From positions 1 through 64,000 of the forward strand of contig QMRV01000002.1 of NCBI GenBank assembly GCA_003649445.1: a stretch of 64,000 bases of DNA, written 5' to 3'. This DNA is from Thermoprotei archaeon. GTDB lineage: Archaea; Thermoproteota; Thermoprotei; Thermofilales; B15-G2. The position numbers and the translations under genes are program-made. Below the pieces are notes generated by a model, which was given only the letters and a program-made list of their open reading frames with translations, was not told the DNA's origin and made no database searches. This document shows positions 8,227-16,865 of this stretch, one piece after another. How positions within the stretch are numbered: the stretch's first letter is position 1; each line of letters opens with the position of its first letter.

Positions 8227-9930
8227 TTAGCGTTCCCTTTTAAGTAAATACACTAGAGCAACAAATATCACGACAATGAGCAATGCTATAGCTGTTCTTT
8301 CATTCAAGTACTTCCAGTGAAACTTTTTTACGTTAATTGTTATCGAGGATATTGCCGAAGAATAGTACTCGTTTCCTTTCCAAGTGAACTTAAGTGTCCA
8401 TTTGCCTGCGTAAGGTACTTTTATTTTGAAGACAAAGGCTCCATTAGGCCCTGTTATCACCTGGTAGTCCAATATAGTTGTCTGAGGGCCCTCGACTGTA
8501 ATTGATATTACTTGATAAGCTAAAGGTGGAGCTAAACGACCTGATATGGTTACTTCATCTCCCGCATAAACTTCCTCAGGATACTCCAAGATTATGCTAG
8601 ATTTCTTCTTTTCTAGGAATACCTGAGTTACCGCATACGAGTCTTTCAAATATTCAGTGCCCTGAGCATATAAGCAGAGCCTAATTAATCCTCTTTCTTT
8701 AACCAGAATGCTCTTCTCGAAGAATCCTTTCCTGACATATGTTTCAGCGAGGCTTGTCGTGTTGCTAGGCCATAAGACTATTATTTTTAAAGTAGTGTTT
8801 ACAGGCATTAATAAATGGCCTTTTACAATTATTTTATTATCTTCACAAATAATTTTATCTAAAATAATTTTATTTATTTTCGGTTTTATCAAATATACTT
8901 CGATAAACTGACTTAGCGAAACTTCTCCTCCTTTGTAGTAAGCAGTCATCAAGCTTACTTTCATCTTTTCATTAGCTAAAGTAGTTTCTTCTCCCTGACA
9001 TCTAACTAAAGCTACATAGAATCCATTGGCGTAGAAGTAAGTATAGCCTATGTTACCTGGTGCTTGAGGCTCCAGAGGCACCCAGCCTAACTCAGGTACA
9101 TAGACTTCACACCAAGCATGTTCTTCTTCTAGTCTTTTTGTAGAGTAAGTTAAGTGAGCGTATCCTGAAACTACTCTGCACGGTATGCCCACTGCTCTCG
9201 CAAACGCTGTAAAAAACATTGAATACTCATTGCAGTCGCCTTCTCTAGTCAAATGAGCTGTTAACGCGCTGGTCTCTTTTTCCATAGGCTTATACTTTAT
9301 GTGATTTTTAACAAATTTGCTGAAAGACCCTAGTACTGAAAGCAAATTGTTTTTACCAGACAAATGTTCTACAGCTTTCCTTGCAATAAGCTCGTTATTG
9401 CATTCTATGTGAGTGCTTGGCATTAAGTATTTTTTAACATCAGCTGGCACTTCCTTAAGTTCACTTAGGCTTTTATTCAGATCTATGTGTCTTGCTCTTA
9501 GAGTAACGTCATATTCAACTATTATCTGAAGTTCTTTACGAGGTGGAATATGCAGATTTTCGAAGAGGGCATACTTATTTCCATAGCTATCTTCGAGAAC
9601 TCTCTTGGTCTTAATGCTGAACACGGGTCTCCTTACTATTTGAAACGTTGAATTTGATATTATAGCTAAATATACTTTTGATATTTCTGTAGGTTTAAAT
9701 GATATATTTTTAATACATGCTTTTTGCTTTAACTTAATATGAAGTATCTTAGGTGTAGCATTAATTACTACGAAATACAAATTTTCTGAATATTTCTTGT
9801 TCTCAATAAAGTCTTTAATAACTATTTTAACTTCGTATATACCATTTAAATAATACTCTTTTACAGGTAAGCTTAAGTAGTATTCAAGTGAGATACTGGC
9901 GAACTTTGTTTTATTCGAGTATGTTTTCAT
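8227..9930 (-). CDS. Transglutaminase-like domain protein, C-terminal membrane anchor (3' part of an interrupted gene)
   Basis: This 567-residue frame holds N-terminal beta domains, a transglutaminase-like core (about 195-300), two Ig-like beta domains and a C-terminal membrane helix (about 543-562) ending in basic KRER. The core has the catalytic Cys C233 (GDCNEYS) and His H271 (EEHAWCEVY). The third residue, usually Asp in WxPVDP, is Glu (E287 in WVPLEP). Such archaeal proteins are surface-anchored cysteine peptidases or amidases. As written it has no signal peptide, but the frame continues upstream through a single TAA at 9976-9978 into an ORF with a signal peptide. The ATG at 9930 is therefore probably internal. 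The gene is either recently inactivated, read through, or affected by a base-calling error. Confidence 0.8.
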   Translation of the reverse strand: MKTYSNKTKFASISLEYYLSLPVKEYYLNGIYEVKIVIKDFIENKKYSENLYFVVINATPKILHIKLKQKACIKNISFKPTEISKVYLAIISNSTFQIVRRPVFSIKTKRVLEDSYGNKYALFENLHIPPRKELQIIVEYDVTLRARHIDLNKSLSELKEVPADVKKYLMPSTHIECNNELIARKAVEHLSGKNNLLSVLGSFSKFVKNHIKYKPMEKETSALTAHLTREGDCNEYSMFFTAFARAVGIPCRVVSGYAHLTYSTKRLEEEHAWCEVYVPELGWVPLEPQAPGNIGYTYFYANGFYVALVRCQGEETTLANEKMKVSLMTAYYKGGEVSLSQFIEVYLIKPKINKIILDKIICEDNKIIVKGHLLMPVNTTLKIIVLWPSNTTSLAETYVRKGFFEKSILVKERGLIRLCLYAQGTEYLKDSYAVTQVFLEKKKSSIILEYPEEVYAGDEVTISGRLAPPLAYQVISITVEGPQTTILDYQVITGPNGAFVFKIKVPYAGKWTLKFTWKGNEYYSSAISSITINVKKFHWKYLNERTAIALLIVVIFVALVYLLKRER

Positions 9931-9975
9931 CAGACTATATAGAGTATAGTTAAGTGAATCAAGTATTTTTATTGT

Positions 9976-10218
9976 TTAAGAAAAATTGTAGAAATAGTAG
10001 CTCCCAGTATTTTTTAGGCTAGGTCTATAGCTCCAGTAAATGTATACATTTTTCCCGGGATAAAATACGAGAGCTGGCTCGATTTTACCTTCTCTCAATA
10101 CACCTACTACTGCATTTAATTTATTTGGATAGCTTTCAACTTTTATGTAAACTAGATTAACTATTGTCAGGCTTAGCGCCAATAGAAGAAGCTTGCGATT
10201 ATTTAACACATGTTTCAC
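9976..10218 (-). pseudogene. Signal-peptide 5' part of the transglutaminase-like gene, cut by an in-frame TAA
   Basis: An 80-residue frame with a GTG start at 10218, a typical signal peptide (basic MKHVLNNRK then a 15-residue hydrophobic core) and a beta-rich tail. The stop at 9976-9978 is in the same frame as the 567-residue ORF starting at 9930. The 15 codons between them carry no other stop and read like continuing beta-strand sequence (TIKILDSLNYTLYSL). Joined, the two make a 663-codon secreted, C-terminally anchored protein with one ochre codon at position 81. I read this as the same gene; a separate 80-residue secreted protein is less likely. Confidence 0.75.
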
Positions 10219-10247
10219 TACCTGCAGTTAAATATAAGTGTGTTTTA

Positions 10248-12005
10248 TTAAGCAACAGGCTCTAGTGTTAAGTTACTTAAAAACAGTTTCTGGAATTCTT
10301 TCTCCATCGGAGCTTCGATTACCTTTATTTTTCTGAATACATCTTTGCAAAGTTTTCTAGCTTCACTTGAAGTTAAGTATAGTATTGCTCCTCCTAAAGA
10401 CCCGTTGCCTATGAATTCTATTTGTGAAGGATCCGCTTTAGGAAGAAGACCTATTTCTATAGCGTTTACCGGATTTACGTGAAAACCGAAGCTTCCTGCA
10501 ACATATATTTTCTCTACTTTGTCTGGTGATATACCAGCTTTCGATAATAATATTTTGTATCCCACTTTAAATGCGGTTATTGCTAGCTGCAGTTTTCTAA
10601 TATCTTTCTGCGATAAGACTACGTTTTCCTCATAGTCTAAAACATATTCAAGTACGCCACTTTTTCTTCTAACACTACTATAGTTTTCGAGAAGTCTGCC
10701 TTTTCTATTTAATATTCCGTGTCTTATGAGTTCAGCAAGCAAGTCGATGTATCCCGATCCACATATTCCTTTGGGCTTTCCTCCTCCTATTACTACGTAC
10801 TGTATGCCTCTTTTTGTAGAAAAGACTCTGTGCACAGCTCCATAAGTAGCAAGCATTCCTGAAGTTAACCCTACTCCTTCAAAAGAAGGTCCTGCTGGAA
10901 CTGATGTAGAGTAGAGCTCATTGTTTTTCTTCAATACAATTTCTCCATTAGTGCCGATGTCTACTAGAATAGCTGTTTTATCTTCTAGCATTCCTGAAAC
11001 TAGAATATCTCCTATGACATCGCCTCCAATATACCCTCCCACTACAGGGAGTGTTCTCACTATCGCCTCTTTATTAAGATTAAAGCCTAGTTCTCTGGCT
11101 TTTATAGTAAGCATGCCTGTGAAAGGTGGAGTAAAGGGCTTGAATCCCAAAGTATGTGGAGAGATACCCAAGAAAAGTAAAGTCATAGCAGTATTTCCTG
11201 CAACAACTACTTCGAATATTCTATCTCTTTTGTTTCCAGCAAGCTCGTCTATCAATTCTTCTATAGTATCGAGAGCCGCTTTACTAACTTCTCTCAGTTC
11301 TTTCTCGCCTTTAATTGCATAAGAAATTCTTGAGATAATGTTATTTCCGAAACTCAGCTGCTTATTATACGTCGAAGCTGTTTTCAGAAGCTTACAGTTA
11401 CTCAAATCTACGAGACCAGCTACAACAGTAGTAGTTCCTAAGTCTACTGCAATACCATATACTTCACTCTCATTGATTAAGTCCAGTACTTCATGCGATT
11501 CTCTGTCAACAAGCACTGCAGCTTTCTTCTCTTTATAGAATATTTCCGGTAACTTAGATAGAGCGCAAAGCGATACTTTCTCAGCAGAAATATTTCTCTC
11601 TCCAAGCTCCTTAAGTAAGTAATCTAAACAAGATAAATCGCTTTTCATATATTTTACTTCAACAACTTCAGCTAAAGGACACCTATCGTACTTAACTCGA
11701 ATTCTATAGTTTTCTAAAATATATTTACGCACTTTAGGAATTATTACCTCGATATCTCCTAGAACTCTCACTTGACAAGCCAGTCTCCAGCCTTCTTGAA
11801 CAAGTCCTCCTAAAACCTTTTTCTCCGCATCAGTAGGCTCAGAAACATTTCCTTTAGCAACCAGTACTCTGCAGAGTCCGCATAAGCCTAGTCCTCCGCA
11901 AACTGCCTGCACTTGTATTCTATGTTTTCTTAAAACATTTAAAAGAACTTCATTTTCATTGCAGACTATGACTTTATCTATATTTTTTACATATATTTTA
12001 GGCAT
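10248..12005 (-). CDS. Ferredoxin-ASKHA ATPase: corrinoid-activating protein (RACo/RamA-like)
   Basis: A 585-residue fusion. Residues 1-85 are a plant-type [2Fe-2S] ferredoxin with ligands C36, C42, C45 and C77. Residues about 185-575 are an ASKHA-fold ATPase with GIAVDLGTTTVVAG, ILVDIGTNGEI and VAGSFGF. Proteins of this type use ATP to drive one-electron reduction of inactive cob(II)amide to cob(I)amide in corrinoid methyltransferases. The gene overlaps the upstream methyltransferase gene by 8 nt, which fits that role. No corrinoid-binding protein is encoded in the window, so the partner must be elsewhere. A different low-potential reductase activity is the main alternative. Confidence 0.87.
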   Translation of the reverse strand: MPKIYVKNIDKVIVCNENEVLLNVLRKHRIQVQAVCGGLGLCGLCRVLVAKGNVSEPTDAEKKVLGGLVQEGWRLACQVRVLGDIEVIIPKVRKYILENYRIRVKYDRCPLAEVVEVKYMKSDLSCLDYLLKELGERNISAEKVSLCALSKLPEIFYKEKKAAVLVDRESHEVLDLINESEVYGIAVDLGTTTVVAGLVDLSNCKLLKTASTYNKQLSFGNNIISRISYAIKGEKELREVSKAALDTIEELIDELAGNKRDRIFEVVVAGNTAMTLLFLGISPHTLGFKPFTPPFTGMLTIKARELGFNLNKEAIVRTLPVVGGYIGGDVIGDILVSGMLEDKTAILVDIGTNGEIVLKKNNELYSTSVPAGPSFEGVGLTSGMLATYGAVHRVFSTKRGIQYVVIGGGKPKGICGSGYIDLLAELIRHGILNRKGRLLENYSSVRRKSGVLEYVLDYEENVVLSQKDIRKLQLAITAFKVGYKILLSKAGISPDKVEKIYVAGSFGFHVNPVNAIEIGLLPKADPSQIEFIGNGSLGGAILYLTSSEARKLCKDVFRKIKVIEAPMEKEFQKLFLSNLTLEPVA

Positions 12006-12984
12006 ACTCCTCCCTCGCTGCTTTAACTAAAGCTTTAATGTTTTCTGGTCGCGAACGTAAGGGAATTTCACATCCAGCACTTAGTATATGTAGCTTTCTC
12101 TCTCCGTCTTCAATGCACTTTTTAGCTTCATTAAATACTTCATCCGGCGTAGAGTCTACGAAGAGCTTTGTATTGAGGTTTCCTAGCACGCATTTATCTA
12201 CTAAAATATTCTTTGCCTCCTTTATGTTCACATAGTAGTCCAACTGTATGATATCAAATGGAAGTGACTTGAGATGAGGTATTATCTTGTTAGACCTTCC
12301 ACATACATGCAGGGCTGAGTAGAGACCTTTTTTCTTGATGTAGTGTAGCAGGGTCTCTAGCGCTTTCCGCGAGTATTTCTCAAAGACTTCAGGCCTTACC
12401 AGCGATAAGCAAGGCTCGAGCACCATAACTAAGTCTACTCTACCTTCACTTGCTAGTAAGTCTACATAGCCTCTAGAGTACTCAGATAACTTTACTAAAT
12501 ATTCTTCCGTAAAAGTCGCCTCGCCTCTCATGACTTCTCTAAATACTCTGGTTAATCCTAATAGCTGACATAGTAAAGTAAAGGGTCCTAGAACATAGGC
12601 TCCTATGATTTTTGTCGACGATAACTCTCTAGATATTTTAGCTAGTGCGTCTACGAACACCTTAATTCTACCCTTTTCGCTGAAAATAGGCTCAGGTAAT
12701 TCATGTAAGTGCTCAACTATTGCTGGAAGACCATTTTTAATACTTGCTTTTGCTCCTAATGCCTCAGCTTCAACTGTAGTGTCCATGTAGTGAAAAACCA
12801 TGTCTACATCATAGAATTTAGCTGCCTTAATTTGAAGGCGCGCCATCAATTCAGAGTTTCTGTAGGCTTCTTCTACAGAAGCACCGTAAAGTACAGCTGA
12901 GTGCCCCCCTATTAATGGAGCCACGGGAACAGCTTCAAGGTTCTCGCCAACAACAGCTCTCTCTACTAGCTCTCGTCTATTCAT
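11998..12984 (-). CDS. URO-D/MtaA-like zinc-dependent corrinoid methyltransferase
   Basis: A 328-residue TIM barrel of the uroporphyrinogen decarboxylase superfamily. It carries the HxC...C zinc site of the MtaA/MtbA/CmuA methyltransferase branch: H226 and C228 in LHVCGRS and C305 in LSAGCEIPL. True HemE enzymes lack this site. Members transfer methyl groups between a corrinoid protein and a thiol such as coenzyme M. Overlap with the RACo-like gene downstream supports a corrinoid role. It heads a six-gene minus-strand unit with an AT-rich promoter around 13010-13022. The acceptor and methyl donor are unknown, and nothing here shows methanogenesis. Confidence 0.83.
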   Translation of the reverse strand: MNRRELVERAVVGENLEAVPVAPLIGGHSAVLYGASVEEAYRNSELMARLQIKAAKFYDVDMVFHYMDTTVEAEALGAKASIKNGLPAIVEHLHELPEPIFSEKGRIKVFVDALAKISRELSSTKIIGAYVLGPFTLLCQLLGLTRVFREVMRGEATFTEEYLVKLSEYSRGYVDLLASEGRVDLVMVLEPCLSLVRPEVFEKYSRKALETLLHYIKKKGLYSALHVCGRSNKIIPHLKSLPFDIIQLDYYVNIKEAKNILVDKCVLGNLNTKLFVDSTPDEVFNEAKKCIEDGERKLHILSAGCEIPLRSRPENIKALVKAAREEYA

Positions 12985-13081
12985 TTTACCGCGTCTATAA
13001 CTGCTCCCAACGAAATAAAATAATTACGCGAAATCGGCTTGAAAAAGGTAGTATTATTTATATTCAAGTCTTTTAGACTAT

Positions 13082-13363
13082 GTGAGAAAGCTTCAAGGAA
13101 TAGTTACGAAAATCGAGAGAACAAGCGAGTATAAAGACTATGATAGCGAAAAGTGGGAAAAATGCCACTTTACAGTGAAGCTAATTGGATTCAGCAAGCG
13201 TACACCTGACGAAAAACTGCCGGAAGACCTTAAAGGAGCTGAAGTACGCGTAGTTAGGTGGTGTTGCTACGACTGGCACTACAAAATAGGTGCTAGAGTA
13301 ACACTCACGCCTGAAGAAACAGAGAGAGTTCTTCAAGGAGAAAAAGACCTCACTAAAAAGTGA
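13082..13363 (+). CDS. Small protein of unknown function
   Basis: A 93-residue charged protein, probably beta-rich, without a family I recognise. WCCYDWHYKIGARVTL near the C-terminus and the N-terminal QGIVTKIERT strand give an OB-fold impression, but this is only an impression. The GTG start at 13082 comes about 30 nt after TATTTATAT, a leaderless arrangement. Its stop overlaps the start region of the polysaccharide deacetylase gene, so they form a two-gene unit. Confidence 0.7.
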   Translation: MRKLQGIVTKIERTSEYKDYDSEKWEKCHFTVKLIGFSKRTPDEKLPEDLKGAEVRVVRWCCYDWHYKIGARVTLTPEETERVLQGEKDLTKK

Positions 13364-14121
13364 TGGCTATGAAAATACCCGTTCTCTTTACATTTGACTT
13401 AGACGGCGAGTCATCTTTCACTAGAAAAAGAGAAGACTATGTTCAAATAACAAGAGGACTATATGGAGTAAAAACTGGACTTAAGCGGGTCTTAAACATA
13501 CTGAGCAAATACGGCATTAAGTCAACATTCTTTGTAGCAGCTTATGTTGCCGAAAAGCACTTCGATGAAGTAAAAGAAATAGCTAATAGTGGTCACGAGA
13601 TCGCTTTGCATGGATATCTTCACGAAGACTTTTCTCAACTTATGCCTAGCGACGCAAATAAAGTACTCGAAAAAAGTATAGCTATTTTAAGTAAAATTCA
13701 GAACCCTATAGAAGGATTTAGAGCCCCTTACTGGAGAATACACAAATGGCTCCTTAAGCTACTTGTAGAAAAGAAAATAGTCTACGATAGCAGCCTGATG
13801 GACTCTGATGAAGCCTACATTGTCGATATCGAGGGGAAACCTCTCGTAGAAATACCTATATCCTATCAGCTAGACGACTGGGTTCTTTTCGAGGATCATC
13901 AATATCCACCTGACCTTGTATTAAGAACATGGATATACGACTTAGAGTGGAGCTTAGAAGAAAATGTATCATTTGTATTAACTATGCATCCCCAAGTCAT
14001 AGGGAGAAGAAGTCGCTCAAGAGTACTTGAACAACTATTGAAACTAGCAAAGAAAATGGAAAAAGCCGCTATTATTACTTGTAGAGAGTACGCAGAACAG
14101 CTACTTAAGATCCGCAAGTAG
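13360..14121 (+). CDS. Polysaccharide deacetylase-family hydrolase (NodB homology)
   Basis: A 253-residue CE4/NodB-fold protein. Family motifs in order: TFDLDGE (Asp pair near residues 12-14), HEIALHGYLHED (metal-binding His-x4-His), GFRAPYW, and the late LTMHPQVIGR. Enzymes of this group remove N-acetyl or related amide groups, or open cyclic amides, with a divalent metal. There is no signal peptide, so it is cytoplasmic, closer to the PuuE/HpuE-like subgroup than to cell-wall deacetylases. GTG 13360, ATG 13363 and ATG 13369 are all possible starts. The 3' end overlaps the convergent ceramidase-like gene by 21 nt. Confidence 0.85.
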   Translation: MMAMKIPVLFTFDLDGESSFTRKREDYVQITRGLYGVKTGLKRVLNILSKYGIKSTFFVAAYVAEKHFDEVKEIANSGHEIALHGYLHEDFSQLMPSDANKVLEKSIAILSKIQNPIEGFRAPYWRIHKWLLKLLVEKKIVYDSSLMDSDEAYIVDIEGKPLVEIPISYQLDDWVLFEDHQYPPDLVLRTWIYDLEWSLEENVSFVLTMHPQVIGRRSRSRVLEQLLKLAKKMEKAAIITCREYAEQLLKIRK

Positions 14122-15408
14122 ACGCTTAACTGCATTCAATATTATTTTCTCCCATCCTTTCTTGGGAGGATACGGGTATTCTTTATAGTACTTAAAAGCA
14201 TTTTCTATCTCATAGCCTCCTTCATCTATAGCCTTGTCTGTTGGAATATATCCTATGTCGCCGTTAGCATATCCCACTACAAGTGCTCTTTTTCTGCAGA
14301 GCTCCTTTACAGCAAGCCCTAGCTCAGAGAAAATTTCTCCAGACAGCCCTACAATAAATACGTCGCCTATTTCAAGAACCTGTATTTCTAGCTCATATTC
14401 TGACTTAACTTCTCCGCGCTTAACTAGCTCGATTGCCTCCATGGTCCATGATAAAAAGGCTTCTCTGGAATGTATTTCGACTGCTTCACGAACATCGGCT
14501 ATTACCGGAATTTCTTTTCTCAATTTTCTTAATTCTTCTTCAAGTCTAGCTTTTTCACTAAGTAATTCATTTAAGCTAGGTAGTTCCTCAGTCTCGAGCT
14601 TAACTACAGTCTTAACGCATTTAATTTCTTCAAGTAGAGCTTCTCTTGAAGTTTCAAGAGCTCTTATGACTTCTCCTGCTAAGGCTCTCCCCATTCTCTC
14701 AGCGTACTTGTAGCCTCGTCCTCTCCATACAGGATCTATGTTTCCGCAAGCACCTGTCAAGAAGACTGTAGTAAGCTGTTTTCCGTAAACTCTGCTTAAA
14801 GTATCGTAGAGATAGCAAGGATAATCCGCGCTGACGAGCAAGTTTTCTTCTCCAAGACAAACAGGATGGCAAGCATAGTTTACTATAAGTCCTTGAAGAG
14901 CATTCTTCTTAAAGAGAGCTATAAGAGGTACCTCCGAGTCTACTGGGCTTCCCTTTCTTCTTCTATCGAAAGCCAGCTTTTCAGCAAAACCTTTAGCGAA
15001 AAACACTTCACCTTCAGAGAGATTACTTAACGCTTCTTCAATAACAGTAATAATTTTTCTTTCAACTAAATACACATATTTTTCATCGACTTTCTCGCCA
15101 GCCCTTCTCAGAGGAACGACGGCAGGCCCAGAGTGTGTATGTGTCGCAGCTATGATAATGTTTTCTGCAGGAACTCCGTATTTCTCAAAAATTCTTCTTT
15201 TTACATTCTCTACTACTTTTCTAGGAATGGCCCCTAAATCTGCTGAAATAACAATGGCAGTAGTTTCTCCATTTGAAAAGACTGCTGCCTTCACCTTTAA
15301 GGGATCATGTATACCTTCTGCTTCAAAAGTAATTCTGCCTGTATAGCCCCACAATTCAACGCCTTTAGGCGGAGTAATATCGGCTTCACTAACTCCTATT
15401 TTCCACAC
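14101..15408 (-). CDS. Neutral/alkaline ceramidase-like N-terminal domain hydrolase
   Basis: A 435-residue protein matching the catalytic N-terminal domain of neutral ceramidases. It has the opening GVSEADITPP, the metal/nucleophile motif ATHTHSGP near residues 88-95, NYACHPV and LTGACGNIDP. Full ceramidases are about 650-750 residues with an extra C-terminal domain, which is missing here. Archaeal members are usually single-domain, without a signal peptide, and of unknown natural amide or ester substrate. A helical insertion (about 265-330, rich in Glu/Lys/Leu) interrupts the domain. It lies 31 nt downstream of an HTH regulator gene on the same strand. Confidence 0.83.
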   Translation of the reverse strand: MWKIGVSEADITPPKGVELWGYTGRITFEAEGIHDPLKVKAAVFSNGETTAIVISADLGAIPRKVVENVKRRIFEKYGVPAENIIIAATHTHSGPAVVPLRRAGEKVDEKYVYLVERKIITVIEEALSNLSEGEVFFAKGFAEKLAFDRRRKGSPVDSEVPLIALFKKNALQGLIVNYACHPVCLGEENLLVSADYPCYLYDTLSRVYGKQLTTVFLTGACGNIDPVWRGRGYKYAERMGRALAGEVIRALETSREALLEEIKCVKTVVKLETEELPSLNELLSEKARLEEELRKLRKEIPVIADVREAVEIHSREAFLSWTMEAIELVKRGEVKSEYELEIQVLEIGDVFIVGLSGEIFSELGLAVKELCRKRALVVGYANGDIGYIPTDKAIDEGGYEIENAFKYYKEYPYPPKKGWEKIILNAVKRLLADLK

Positions 15409-15439
15409 AAAATCGTAAACTACGAACCAAATATAATAG

Positions 15440-15787
15440 TTAAAGCTCTATTCCCAAGATCTCTTTAGCAGCCTTTTTTATTTCAGGAGAAATCGTAAAG
15501 GGCAAGGGATAATACAGATACTTGTAGTTTCTCTTACCTAGAATTTTCTTTCTCTCGACTAGTTTATGTGATATTAACTTGTATAGCGATTTCTGTATAG
15601 AAGACCTGCTGTAGTTTAGTTTCTCTGCTAGCTCCTTTACTGTAGCTCCCCTAAGCTCTGTTAAAGCTTTATATACTTTTATATCTAAGTCATTTAAATT
15701 ATAAATACACTTGATTAATTGCAGTTTATCTATATCCCTTTTGTTTTTGTTTTCATCAGTAGGTATTGTCATACTTTTTTCTCCCAT
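15440..15787 (-). CDS. Winged-helix transcriptional regulator (TrmB/MarR-like)
   Basis: A 115-residue protein. Residues about 35-85 form a winged helix: LTELRGATVKELAEKLNYSRSSIQKSLYKL followed by a basic wing (ERKKILGKRNYKYLYY). The start overlaps the 3' end of the AIR-synthase-like gene by 19 nt, and the ceramidase-like gene follows after 31 nt. It is therefore probably a local regulator of this unit. No ligand domain is present. Confidence 0.8.
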   Translation of the reverse strand: MGEKSMTIPTDENKNKRDIDKLQLIKCIYNLNDLDIKVYKALTELRGATVKELAEKLNYSRSSIQKSLYKLISHKLVERKKILGKRNYKYLYYPLPFTISPEIKKAAKEILGIEL

Positions 15788-16782
15788 AGTTTTGTCAACT
15801 CATCTACAATCATTTCTTCATATACTTCTACTTTTCCATCTTTACGATGTACTTTAACGCCAGATCCTTCACTTACCTTGCCTATCATACGCACTTCAAC
15901 ACCTTCCCTCCTAATAGCGCTTATGACCGACTCAAACATTTCTTCTTTAACTGTTAATATTAGGCTTCCTGAGCTTATTAACTTAAGTGGGTCTATATTG
16001 AGTGCGTCGCATATAACTCTAGTTTCGCTTCTTACAGGTATTTTATCTTCATATGCTTCAATCATTACATTAGATGCTTTCGCTAGCTCTACTAGTCCTC
16101 CGAGAAAGCCTCCTTCAGTAGGGTCATGAGCCGCAGTGACTCCACCTGTCGAAATAGCGGCTAAAGCTTCCTTTACTACGCTCACTTCATCTATGAATGT
16201 TTTTGCTCGCTCAATAATTCTTATAGGCACAGCTTTTCCCCGCAAATCTTCCTCAAAGTCTTCTGCTATAATAGCAGTTCCTTCTAGCGCAACACTTTTA
16301 GTTGCTAATACAAGGTCTCCAGGCTTTGCTCCAGCTGCTGTCACAAAACGTTTCTTAGAAACTACTCCAGCAGCCGTCGTGATGACAATAGGCCTATCCA
16401 GTCTTGGAGTAACTTCAGTGTGTCCTCCAACAATACTTGCCTCTATTTCTTTGGCTGCTTGATCTATATCGCTTGTAATCTCATCTAGTACTTCTTCACC
16501 AGCACCTTCAGGTAACAGGATAACGGGTAGTAGCCATCTTGGCTTAGCTCCACACACAGCAACATCGTTGGCAGATATGTGTACAGAAAGCCATCCTATT
16601 CTCTTTCTAGCTTCAGTTATAGGATCACTGTGTACCACTAAAACTCTGGGACCTATATCTATTACAGCTGAGTCTAGTCCTATTCCAGGTCCGTAGAGAA
16701 CTGCCTCGTCCTTAGCACCTAGCTTAGTAAAGACCTTTTCTTCGAGTATGTTGTATGGGACCTTGCCCAGCGCTAATGTCAT
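15769..16782 (-). CDS. AIR synthase-related (HypE/ThiL/PurM-fold) protein
   Basis: A 337-residue PurM-superfamily protein. The N-terminal nucleotide-binding half contains GPGIGLDSAVIDIG and SANDVAVCGAKPRW, and the C-terminal half has AHDPTEGGFLGGLVELA. The layout is that of HypE, but the chain ends in TKLWEKKV and lacks the C-terminal Cys motif that HypE needs to make thiocyanate. It is therefore unlikely to mature [NiFe]-hydrogenase and is better called AIR synthase-related. The gene overlaps the HTH regulator gene downstream. The small-molecule substrate is unknown. Confidence 0.85.
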   Translation of the reverse strand: MTLALGKVPYNILEEKVFTKLGAKDEAVLYGPGIGLDSAVIDIGPRVLVVHSDPITEARKRIGWLSVHISANDVAVCGAKPRWLLPVILLPEGAGEEVLDEITSDIDQAAKEIEASIVGGHTEVTPRLDRPIVITTAAGVVSKKRFVTAAGAKPGDLVLATKSVALEGTAIIAEDFEEDLRGKAVPIRIIERAKTFIDEVSVVKEALAAISTGGVTAAHDPTEGGFLGGLVELAKASNVMIEAYEDKIPVRSETRVICDALNIDPLKLISSGSLILTVKEEMFESVISAIRREGVEVRMIGKVSEGSGVKVHRKDGKVEVYEEMIVDELTKLWEKKV

Positions 16783-16865
16783 TAAGACACCTATAGAACT
16801 GAGAGCCCTTTACTTAAAAATTTTATCGAGAACACTTTAAAGAAAGGTTTCAAAAAAGAGTTTGC

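Noticed and set aside
13044..13081. AGTCT/AGACT repeat before the 13082 gene as an operator
   Set aside because: Only 5-bp arms around TTT; too weak to claim.
15769..16782. HypE, hydrogenase maturation protein
   Set aside because: The C-terminal Cys motif required for HypE function is missing and no hydrogenase genes are near.
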